A stretch of 5,715 nt of DNA from Thermoplasmata archaeon (lineage in GTDB: Archaea; Thermoplasmatota; Thermoplasmata; Thermoplasmatales; Thermoplasmataceae), in contig JAKAYH010000172.1 of NCBI GenBank assembly GCA_021826835.1, positions 1 to 5,715 on the forward strand, written 5' to 3'. The position numbers and the translations under genes are program-made. The notes under the pieces were generated by a model. That model was not told where the DNA came from. It searched no databases and worked only from the letters and a program-made list of their open reading frames with translations. Each line of letters begins with the position of its first letter. The stretch's first letter is position 1. Shown here piece after piece: positions 1-5,351 of this stretch.

Positions 1-1
1 T

Positions 2-265
2 ATTGTTGTGCAGAATATCGTTGCAGTTTATGATCTGGAATCAGATCTTAATCTCACTCAGATAGCAATGTCCCTGGGTCTTGAGAATGTTGAATATGAG
101 CCTGAACAGTTTCCTGGACTAGTGTACAGAGTGGAAGAGCCGAAGGTGGTTCTACTTCTTTTCGGTTCTGGGAAAGTTGTATGCACAGGTGCCAAGGAAG
201 AGAGTGAAATAGAACAGGCAGTAATTAAGGTGAAGAAAGAACTCCAAAAAGTCGGACTTATTTAA
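2..265 (+). CDS. tbp: TATA-binding protein (TBP), C-terminal half, cut by window start
   Basis: This is the end of the general archaeal transcription factor that binds the TATA box, bends the DNA and recruits TFB and RNA polymerase. The open frame runs in from the left edge, and 87 residues are visible. They correspond to the second of the two TBP saddle repeats: an opening IVVQNIVA strand, the conserved block VEYEPEQFPGLVYR, then the strand VVLLLFGSGKVVCTGAK, which in this family contacts DNA, and a final helix rich in Lys and Glu. Full archaeal TBPs are about 180 residues, so roughly half is missing. The GTG at position 8 is an internal valine of the repeat and not a start. The protein ends directly after the last helix without a long acidic tail. 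It converges with truD. The family assignment is very secure. Confidence 0.96.
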   Translation: MVVQNIVAVYDLESDLNLTQIAMSLGLENVEYEPEQFPGLVYRVEEPKVVLLLFGSGKVVCTGAKEESEIEQAVIKVKKELQKVGLI

Positions 266-270
266 GTCCG
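253..270. terminator. Hairpin spanning the TBP stop codon; possible bidirectional terminator
   Basis: Bases 253-260 (CGGACTTA) and 263-270 (TAAGTCCG) are perfect inverted repeats around a 2-base centre; as RNA this is realistically a 6-bp stem with a 6-base loop. The right arm begins with the TAA stop of the TBP gene. The element lies in the 11-bp gap between the convergent TBP and truD genes, where it could act on transcripts from both sides. There is no long T-run on either side, so a role in termination is only an inference from structure and position. Confidence 0.35.
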
Positions 271-276
271 CCACAA

Positions 277-1452
277 TCACTCTAATATCTGGTCAAGTAG
301 TGTCGTTGCGTATATGCCCTTGCCCAAGGTAAATTGTATTATCCTTGGCTCCGGTATTTTAAAATTGATGGGAAGAAATCTTATTCCACGATAATTTCCC
401 GTTGAACTCATTTCTGGCTTATCGCGAATTTTGAATGAATTGAATGTTATCTGTTCCTCGTCCATAATTGACTGTACTATTTCCCCAGGAATACCTTTCT
501 GTAATTTTGTTTCTGTTCCGATCAGAGGCGCAAGCACACTGATCTTGCCCTCTCCAGATAGAGTTCTGATTCGTTCAGTATTGAATGAATCCACTTCGAT
601 CAATCGATTTTCATCGATGTTCCAGTATGAATTAACTGGTGACACTATATCTCCCTGGACTACTTCAGCTGGATTGCCAAACAATTTCTTTCTTTCGATT
701 AAAATTTTGTTGAACAGGTATGACTGATATGCATGGACAAACATTATCTTGAGGCTTCTTGGAAGCACATCCATTGCATCTCCATAGGATTTACCAGATA
801 AAAGTTCGTGCATCATTGCCCTCTCGAACTGTAAATGCTCGGGAAACTTTCTTATAAATTCCCGATAATTCCATTCCCTGCTCAGATCAAGCCGATATTG
901 TTCCGTATCTATTATGGGATCAGCAAGATATTCTTTGACCGCTGATTCGAAACCCTCCTTTATCAGCTTCCTCCCCACTATGTGGGTATTATATCTTATG
1001 CTTCCGAACCTCTGAATTCCAAAATTATTCCAGAAGCCACCTTCATTCAAAATACGGCCATATCTGTTCATTATATCTTCATCTGAAAGATCTGTTTCAA
1101 TCCTTATTTTAAATTCATTTCCAGTGAGGTCTCCCAAATTCAGCATTCTATTGCTTTTAAAACGTTCCATGACCTCGCAATCCCTGATATTGATCCTTTC
1201 CGGGATTCTTTCTGCATTAATGCAGAAGTACTGAGTTGTCACTGCCCTCTTATCCTTTGTGCCGGCATATGTTATCCTCTTTCGGCTTATTCCAATATAC
1301 CTGGCAAGCTCTGTTATGAAATGATTAGTTTCCCAGTTGGTCAGCCTTATCCTCAAAATTGTGTATTTTCCATCTGTTTCTGGTTTAGCATATTCAGATA
1401 TTTCAGAAACCTGAAAATCGCCAGGTTCCATTTTGATTGTATAACCTGACAT
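277..1452 (-). CDS. truD: tRNA pseudouridine synthase, TruD/Pus7 family
   Basis: This enzyme isomerises a specific uridine in tRNA to pseudouridine: U13 for bacterial TruD, and U13 and/or U35 for eukaryal and archaeal Pus7-type enzymes. The 391-residue length is normal for the archaeal family. Visible family blocks are NHFITELARYIGISRKRI (43-60) running into YAGTKDKRAVTTQ (62-74), where D67 fits the catalytic aspartate; NNFGIQRFGSIRYNTH (142-157), the FG-QRFG motif; FVHAYQSYLFN (238-248), the hallmark of the TruD-specific region; SSTGNYRGIRF (349-359); and a C-terminal FTLGKGIYATTLL (374-386). The ATG lies 2 bp after the stop of mqnC, so the two are almost certainly co-transcribed and may be translationally coupled. 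A weak AAGGT lies about 13 nt upstream of the ATG. The position specificity on tRNA cannot be told from sequence. Confidence 0.95.
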   Translation of the reverse strand: MSGYTIKMEPGDFQVSEISEYAKPETDGKYTILRIRLTNWETNHFITELARYIGISRKRITYAGTKDKRAVTTQYFCINAERIPERINIRDCEVMERFKSNRMLNLGDLTGNEFKIRIETDLSDEDIMNRYGRILNEGGFWNNFGIQRFGSIRYNTHIVGRKLIKEGFESAVKEYLADPIIDTEQYRLDLSREWNYREFIRKFPEHLQFERAMMHELLSGKSYGDAMDVLPRSLKIMFVHAYQSYLFNKILIERKKLFGNPAEVVQGDIVSPVNSYWNIDENRLIEVDSFNTERIRTLSGEGKISVLAPLIGTETKLQKGIPGEIVQSIMDEEQITFNSFKIRDKPEMSSTGNYRGIRFLPINFKIPEPRIIQFTLGKGIYATTLLDQILE

Positions 1453-1454
1453 AT

Positions 1455-2564
1455 TCAGATGTATGACCTTATTATTTTGTAGCTGTTGTCCCTTTCAAAC
1501 GGAACCATCCCAATACTCTTTAACGCCCTGATTATTGTATCCTTCCTAAGGTTGCCTACCATCTTTCCTGTTGCGGGAATAACCCTCTCGTCGTATATGG
1601 TGCCACCCCAGTCGTTTGCCCCAAAATAAATTGACATCTGGCCCATCTCTACCCCGTTTGTTAGCCAAGAGGATTGTATTATAGGGAGAGCCTTGTTGAA
1701 GACTATTCTGGATATGGAAATATTTCTTAGAACCTCTTCCCCTCCAACTCTCCTGGTTACTAATCCTTCTCTTTCCAGCTTTGTATTCCCGGGTTCAAAA
1801 TTCCATGGTGTGAATGACAGAAAACCGTTATACTTCTTTTGAAGGTTCAGTATAGATAGTAGGTGATCTGCTCTGTGGTAGGCATTTTCGACGTGGCCAA
1901 ACATCATCGTTGCACTCGTCTTTATTCCGATGCTGTGAGCCGTTTCCATTACATCAAGCCACTGTTGCCCACTGTTTAGAGGCCTCCCGAGAATCTTCCT
2001 AACATCGCTCGAGAATATCTCTGCACCTGCTCCAGGGATCGTATCGAGGCCGCTTTCCCTCAAAGTGTAAAGAACATCCTTAACACTTGTCTTTTCCTTT
2101 CTAGCTATAAACGAGATCTCTGATGTAGATAGCCCATTAATTCCTATCCCCGGTACCTCCTTCTTTATCTTTCTGAACATGTCAGTGTAATATTCCAAAG
2201 GCAGATCTGGATTGACACCCCCCTGAATCAATAGTTGCTTTATTCCGTAAAGTGAATCGAACTGCTTAAGCCTTTCAACGACCTGCTCGGCTGACATGGT
2301 ATATGAGTCTTCTTCCTTGCCGGTACGGTAGAAGGCACAAAAGTTGCATCTCACATTACATATATTGGTATAATTGAGAATCATGTTTGAAACGAAACTG
2401 ACCTGCCTGCCAGTAATCTTATCGGTCAGGACTCTGGCTGCACGTCCAAGGGTTTTGATATCTACCTCATTATACATATAGGCGATTTCATCTCTGGTTA
2501 AATCATCACCCTCGTCAACCTTTTTGAGAATATCCATCATTGGATCCTGAACACTGAACATCAT
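1455..2564 (-). CDS. mqnC: Cyclic dehypoxanthinyl futalosine synthase MqnC (radical SAM)
   Basis: This is a cytosolic radical-SAM enzyme of the futalosine menaquinone pathway that closes the ring of dehypoxanthine futalosine to its cyclic form. The 369 residues hold the [4Fe-4S]/SAM motif C69-x3-C73-x2-C76 (CNVRCNFC, followed by AFYR). Other blocks are LLIQGGVNPDLPLEYY (111-126), IPGAGAEIF (176-184), SATMMFGHVE (217-226), FTPWNFEPGNT (251-261) and SSWLTNGVEMGQ (298-309) leading to FGANDWGGT (314-322). The QGG block and the SSW-TNG-GQ block separate MqnC from its paralogue MqnE, which has HIVGG and YW at these places, and the GQ argues against the F420 enzyme CofH. Most relatives read PGGGAEI, so A179 is a small departure. 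Two tandem ATG codons begin the frame; there is no Shine-Dalgarno site and an A/T box lies about 25 nt upstream, fitting a leaderless mRNA. truD follows after 2 bp. Confidence 0.88.
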   Translation of the reverse strand: MMFSVQDPMMDILKKVDEGDDLTRDEIAYMYNEVDIKTLGRAARVLTDKITGRQVSFVSNMILNYTNICNVRCNFCAFYRTGKEEDSYTMSAEQVVERLKQFDSLYGIKQLLIQGGVNPDLPLEYYTDMFRKIKKEVPGIGINGLSTSEISFIARKEKTSVKDVLYTLRESGLDTIPGAGAEIFSSDVRKILGRPLNSGQQWLDVMETAHSIGIKTSATMMFGHVENAYHRADHLLSILNLQKKYNGFLSFTPWNFEPGNTKLEREGLVTRRVGGEEVLRNISISRIVFNKALPIIQSSWLTNGVEMGQMSIYFGANDWGGTIYDERVIPATGKMVGNLRKDTIIRALKSIGMVPFERDNSYKIIRSYI

Positions 2565-2584
2565 GGATTACTGATTCTATATTG

Positions 2585-2593
2585 ATAAATAAA
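2585..2593 (-). promoter_or_regulatory. Candidate TATA box for mqnC-truD
   Basis: On the minus strand the bases read TTTATTTAT, centred 25 nt before the first ATG of mqnC. That is the spacing expected of an archaeal TATA box when transcription begins at or next to the start codon. No Shine-Dalgarno-like sequence precedes the ATG, which agrees with a leaderless transcript. The region is AT-rich throughout, so the box itself could be matched by chance. Confidence 0.45.
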
Positions 2594-2601
2594 CAATTGT
2601 T
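2592..2601. promoter_or_regulatory. Palindrome beside the mqnC TATA box, possible operator
   Basis: AACAATTGTT is a perfect 10-bp palindrome that overlaps the upstream edge of the candidate mqnC TATA box by two bases. A dimeric regulator bound here would sit where TFB contacts the BRE. Short AT-rich palindromes are common in such DNA, so this is a weak call. Confidence 0.25.
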
Positions 2602-2672
2602 ATTTTTTTCTTTACATTTCCTAAGATAGTCATGGAACTAATCAGTTTTTGCATATTAATCTGGAATACAAA

Positions 2673-2686
2673 TTTTTTTAAAAAAA
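2673..2686 (+). promoter_or_regulatory. T7A7 tract, possible promoter element of mqnE-mqnA
   Basis: Seven T followed by seven A lie 30-44 nt before the mqnE start. If it acts as the TATA box, transcription would begin near 2705 and leave out the Shine-Dalgarno-like AAGGAG at 2698-2703. If the upstream TATTAAT (2654-2660) is used instead, the leader would be about 35 nt and would include it. The sequence does not settle which is right. Confidence 0.3.
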
Positions 2687-2697
2687 CATTATTATTT

Positions 2698-2703
2698 AAG
2701 GAG
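2698..2703 (+). promoter_or_regulatory. Shine-Dalgarno-like AAGGAG ahead of mqnE
   Basis: AAGGAG is a good match to the anti-Shine-Dalgarno end of 16S rRNA, but it lies 13 nt before the mqnE ATG, longer than the usual 5-10 nt. An in-frame TAA at 2711-2713 rules out any start further upstream, so the ATG at 2717 stands regardless. Confidence 0.4.
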
Positions 2704-2716
2704 ACATTACTAAAAC

Positions 2717-3826
2717 ATGATTAACTCCTATTCAGCAGATTATTGGAAAGATTTATCGATAAGTGATTACAAATTTACTCCTGGTGATGCCATGGAGATG
2801 TTGGACACTCTTGACATACATCAGATGATGTCTCTTGCAGATTCTTTAACTGATTTTGAGATCGGAAATAGAGTAACATTCGCAGTTTCATATAATATCA
2901 ATTATAGCAATTATTGTGCCGCAAGCTGTCCTATCTGCGCCTTTTACGTTCCAGCTAAAATAAAGGGCAAAACTGACAGAGGATACGAACTGAGTATTGA
3001 CGATGTTAAGAAAGAACTCGAAAAGGCAAAGATGTATAATCCCACTGAGATACATATTGTGGGAGGTTTTAACCCATACCTACCCATAGAGTATTACGAA
3101 GATCTTTTTTCAACCGTGAAAAAATATATGCCAGAAAGCACCCTAAAGGCTTTGACAATACCTGAGATAGATTTTATAGCAAGAACAACGGGGAACTCCT
3201 TAAGGGAAACAGTTGAGAGATTTAGGAAGGCAGGCATGGAGGCCCATACAGGTGGTGGAGCGGAGATATTTGATTCCGAAGTGAGAAAAATTATCACGAC
3301 ACCGGAGAAGATCAGTGGTGAAAAATGGCTTGAAGATGCCAGAATCATTCATTCAATGGGAATTAAGGGGAACTCCACAATGACCTATGGGCATGTGGAG
3401 AAATGGAACCATATTATAGACCATATGCTGCGGCTCAGAGATCTTGAGGCAGATGTACCGGGTTTTCTATCGTTTATACCGCTCAAATACAGTCCTGAAA
3501 ATACGCCGCTTTTAAAAATGGGAAAGGTAAGCGGGCCAAGTTCAGGTGAGAAGGATCTCAAGGTTATTGCACTTGCAAGGATATTGATGGGCCATCAGAT
3601 CAAAAATATCAGCGTCTATTGGGTTGCAATTGGAAAGGGTATAGCCCAGATGGCACTCACCGGGGGAGGCAATGATCTGGTGGGAACAGCCGCAAGTGAG
3701 AAGATATTTGGTGCCACAAACAGAAGAGAACAGACAACCGTCGAGGAACTTAGCTCCATGATCAACGAGATTGGAAAAGTTCCGGCTAAGAGGGATACTT
3801 TTTATAATATAAGGGGATATTTTTGA
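2717..3826 (+). CDS. mqnE: Aminofutalosine synthase MqnE (radical SAM)
   Basis: This radical-SAM enzyme adds the 5'-deoxyadenosyl radical from SAM to 3-[(1-carboxyvinyl)oxy]benzoate and, after rearrangement and loss of CO2, yields 6-amino-6-deoxyfutalosine. The 369 residues hold C67-x3-C71-x2-C74 (CAASCPIC, then AFYV) for the [4Fe-4S] cluster. MqnE-type blocks are EIHIVGGFNPYLPIEYYED (111-129), LTIPEIDFIA (146-155), HTGGGAEIFD (177-186), NSTMTYGHVE (219-228), GFLSFIPLKYSPENT (249-263), ISVYWVAIGKGIAQMAL (298-314) and GGNDLVGT (317-324). HIVGG, TYGH, FIPL and YW distinguish it from MqnC. The Cys motif neighbourhood (AASCPI) is less typical of the family than the rest. It starts the rightward transcript and overlaps the mqnA-like gene by 4 bp, a strong sign that the two products act together. 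Confidence 0.9.
   Translation: MINSYSADYWKDLSISDYKFTPGDAMEMLDTLDIHQMMSLADSLTDFEIGNRVTFAVSYNINYSNYCAASCPICAFYVPAKIKGKTDRGYELSIDDVKKELEKAKMYNPTEIHIVGGFNPYLPIEYYEDLFSTVKKYMPESTLKALTIPEIDFIARTTGNSLRETVERFRKAGMEAHTGGGAEIFDSEVRKIITTPEKISGEKWLEDARIIHSMGIKGNSTMTYGHVEKWNHIIDHMLRLRDLEADVPGFLSFIPLKYSPENTPLLKMGKVSGPSSGEKDLKVIALARILMGHQIKNISVYWVAIGKGIAQMALTGGGNDLVGTAASEKIFGATNRREQTTVEELSSMINEIGKVPAKRDTFYNIRGYF
3811..3825 (+). promoter_or_regulatory. Shine-Dalgarno site and TTG start of mqnA inside the end of mqnE
   Basis: AAGGGG at 3811-3816 precedes a TTG codon (3823-3825) by 6 nt, and that TTG shares its last two bases with the TGA stop of mqnE (3824-3826). The next codons, NSFAIINLIHSDPL, match the first strand of MqnA proteins, so starting here gives an N-terminus of normal length. 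The arrangement indicates translational coupling through a rare start codon. Confidence 0.65.
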
Positions 3827-4575
3827 ACAGTTTTGCTATTATAAATCTTATACACAGTGATCCTCTTGCCAAACACCTGGATGGAAAATTTACTATAAGG
3901 AGAGGCACCACTGGTGAAAATCTTAAACTTCTTCTTTCAGGGCAGGTTGATTATGCTATGATATCTTTAGTTGACTACTTCAAGCATTTCAACTCCCTCG
4001 ATCTTGTTTACGGTCCCACAATCGTAGGCAAGATTCATTCTATGTCAAATCTACTTATATCCAGGGACTTGGATCCTTATCCCGGCATGAATATTGCAGT
4101 AACGGCTGAAACAGAAACCACTGCATTTTACCTTCGTGAGATTGTCGACGAAATGTATCCTGGAACAAGACTTATCAGAAGTAAAAGTAGTACCCCTGAA
4201 GATTTGCTTTCTGAGGAAGACTTTGCACTAGTTATTGGGAATAATGCGTTAAAAGTTTATGAATCTAATTTCAGGGTAATTTTCGATGTGACCAAAATGT
4301 TTTCAAAACTGTTTGATCTTTACAGTATATATGCAGTTACGGCAATGAAAAAAGATAGTGGGATGGAGAGGTCAATGAAAGGTCTTTTTGAAGTGGAACC
4401 CTGGGAAAAAACAGAGATGGTTCAAACAATCAGTGCAAAGCACGGAATAAGCCCAGACATCATATCAAACTATTTTTCCGCAATTGGATATGAATTTGAT
4501 TCTGTAATTGAAAAGGAGATAAAAATTATAAGAGAAATGTATGAAGAGAAGCAAGAAAATATATTCAACAAATAG
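3823..4575 (+). CDS. mqnA: MqnA-like protein, probable chorismate dehydratase of the futalosine pathway
   Basis: MqnA proteins dehydrate chorismate to 3-[(1-carboxyvinyl)oxy]benzoate, the substrate of MqnE; they share a periplasmic-binding-protein-like two-lobe fold but act in the cytosol. The 250-residue length fits. Alignable landmarks are the first strand ending in PL (to residue 15), LLSGQVDYAMISLVDYFKH (37-55), HSMSNLLIS (72-80), FALVIGNNALKV (134-145) and a Phe/Tyr-rich stretch, FDLYSIYAVTAMKKD (164-178), at the place of the usual TGLPFVFAxWxxR. Several of these are altered: the usual YLN of the first strand reads LIH (H11), the S-T-S/T-S ligand loop reads AETETT (95-100), and the conserved Trp is Thr. 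There is no signal peptide or membrane segment. The 4-bp overlap with mqnE supports a role in the same pathway. A divergent MqnA is the best reading; loss or change of activity cannot be excluded. Confidence 0.75.
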   Translation: MNSFAIINLIHSDPLAKHLDGKFTIRRGTTGENLKLLLSGQVDYAMISLVDYFKHFNSLDLVYGPTIVGKIHSMSNLLISRDLDPYPGMNIAVTAETETTAFYLREIVDEMYPGTRLIRSKSSTPEDLLSEEDFALVIGNNALKVYESNFRVIFDVTKMFSKLFDLYSIYAVTAMKKDSGMERSMKGLFEVEPWEKTEMVQTISAKHGISPDIISNYFSAIGYEFDSVIEKEIKIIREMYEEKQENIFNK

Positions 4576-4697
4576 AACATTTCTTCCTAATAAAAAATAA
4601 GATCAGCCCAACCGCGGACTAACAATTTTGAAAAGCCGCCCTAATCTTTTGATTCCCTGAAACACTTAAAATTACGAAAGCATTTGGTAATTATGTC

Positions 4698-4731
4698 ATT
4701 TGCACTTTGATGTAAAAATAGTAATGCAAAT
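4698..4731. repeat. 7-bp inverted repeat with 20-base spacer
   Basis: ATTTGCA at 4698-4704 is matched by TGCAAAT at 4725-4731, about 80 bp before the GNAT start. It could be a regulator site or a weak stem-loop. In DNA this AT-rich, a 7-bp match at this distance is only mildly unexpected. Confidence 0.25.
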
Positions 4732-4775
4732 AATAAATATAATGTATTAAATAGCAATTTATTTTAAGTTGCATT

Positions 4776-4790
4776 TCTCAAATTTTGAGA
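4776..4790. promoter_or_regulatory. Palindrome before the GNAT gene, possible operator
   Basis: TCTCAAA and TTTGAGA flank a single central T, giving a perfect 15-base dyad that ends 19 nt before the GNAT start codon. With an A/T box such as TTTATTTT at 4758-4765, the transcription start would fall on or beside the dyad; if the mRNA is leaderless, the dyad would cover the TATA position itself. In either case a bound protein could block initiation. The promoter placement is inferred. Confidence 0.4.
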
Positions 4791-4809
4791 TATATCTTAA
4801 TGATATTAT

Positions 4810-5349
4810 ATGGTAGATTTATCTTCCTTTATGATCCGGGAGATTAAATGGCAGGATATGGGCGATTTGATTGATAATTATTATTCATATTACGATGAAC
4901 TTAATGAAAACAATGGGTTCGGGATTTCCTTTTATGATGAGAAGCCGAGTTATGTAAAGGAAATACAATGGTTTTCTGATTTATATGTAGAAACCATCTC
5001 AGGGAATGCAGTGGCGGTTGTGAGTGAAGAGAGTGGAAAAGTTGTAGGTTTGTGCGAAATTACCAGATTAAGGCCAAAATCTGACATGGGGCACATCGGA
5101 ACCCTAGGTATCGCTATTCGTAAGGAATATAGAGGGAAAGGAATAGGAAAAGAACTCTTAAAGAAAGCCCTTGAACTATCAGAAGGAAAATTCCTTATTG
5201 TAAAACTTGAGGTGTTTACCATAAATAAGGTGGCTATACAATTATATAAAGAAATGGGCTTCAAAGAGGCAGGAGTCATACCAAAATCAATTAAAAGAGG
5301 AGACAAATTTTACGACATAATGCAGATGTTTTATGACTTAACTAAATAA
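4810..5349 (+). CDS. GNAT-family N-acetyltransferase, substrate unknown
   Basis: The protein should transfer an acetyl group from acetyl-CoA to an amine. The 179 residues form a single GNAT domain. A first beta strand and helix cover about 8-30, and a central strand GKVVGLCEI occupies 76-84. Motif A is LGIAIRKEYRGKGIGKELL (99-117), with the pyrophosphate-binding R-G-K-G-I-G at 108-113. Motif B is LEVFTINKVAIQLYKEMGF (133-151), with N139 and the catalytic-type tyrosine Y146. The tail FYDIMQMFYDL looks complete. Motif B resembles the YhhY/RimI-like groups that acetylate amino acids or peptides, but the substrate cannot be assigned. No Shine-Dalgarno site precedes the ATG at 4810. The next ATG (residue 8, 4831) is an alternative start that would leave the domain intact. 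It is a single-gene unit with a palindrome in its upstream region, and it converges on a transposase remnant 2 bp beyond its stop. Confidence 0.88.
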   Translation: MVDLSSFMIREIKWQDMGDLIDNYYSYYDELNENNGFGISFYDEKPSYVKEIQWFSDLYVETISGNAVAVVSEESGKVVGLCEITRLRPKSDMGHIGTLGIAIRKEYRGKGIGKELLKKALELSEGKFLIVKLEVFTINKVAIQLYKEMGFKEAGVIPKSIKRGDKFYDIMQMFYDLTK

Positions 5350-5351
5350 TC

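Larger units (their letters stand above)
2565..2716. promoter_or_regulatory. Divergent promoter region between mqnC and mqnE
   Basis: These 152 bp separate two head-to-head transcripts, mqnC-truD leftward and mqnE-mqnA rightward. No gene, RNA or long repeat is visible inside. The region is very AT-rich and includes a T7A7 run at 2673-2686, a TATTAAT at 2654-2660 and an A/T box facing mqnC. It must hold both promoters, because each flanking gene is the first of its strand. Joint control of both transcripts is an inference from this geometry. Confidence 0.75.
4576..4809. other. AT-rich intergenic region between mqnA and the GNAT gene
   Basis: These 234 bp contain no supportable open frame and no tRNA-like or CRISPR-like structure. 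The left third carries a GC-rich patch (4602-4640) unlike its surroundings. The right two-thirds are extremely AT-rich (about 20% GC over 4741-4800) and hold a 7-bp inverted repeat (arms 4698-4704 and 4725-4731) and a 15-base palindrome near the GNAT start. The 3' end of the mqnE-mqnA transcript and the GNAT promoter must both lie here, but no clear terminator stands out. Confidence 0.6.

Noticed and set aside
8..265. GTG at position 8 as a start of a short 85-residue protein
   Set aside because: The frame is open to the left edge, and IVVQNIVA is the internal start of the second TBP repeat, so the gene is simply cut by the window.
431..727. 98-residue open frame on the + strand
   Set aside because: It lies entirely antisense to the well-conserved truD coding sequence and shows no recognisable protein pattern.
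3094..3348. 84-residue open frame on the - strand
   Set aside because: It is antisense to the conserved core of mqnE and is composed of low-complexity Ser/Phe/Leu residues typical of shadow frames.
1455..3826. The two radical-SAM genes as CofG/CofH of F420 biosynthesis
   Set aside because: CofG/CofH are homologous, but the QGG and SW-TNG-GQ blocks (MqnC), the HIVGG, TYGH and YW blocks (MqnE) and the overlapping mqnA-like gene point to the futalosine pathway.
4576..4809. A tRNA, C/D-box RNA or CRISPR array in the long gap
   Set aside because: No T-loop consensus, no properly spaced C and D boxes and no repeat units at regular spacing could be found.
4950..5306. 118-residue open frame on the - strand
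   Set aside because: It lies opposite the GNAT domain, whose motifs A and B are clear in the other strand; no start context or domain supports it.
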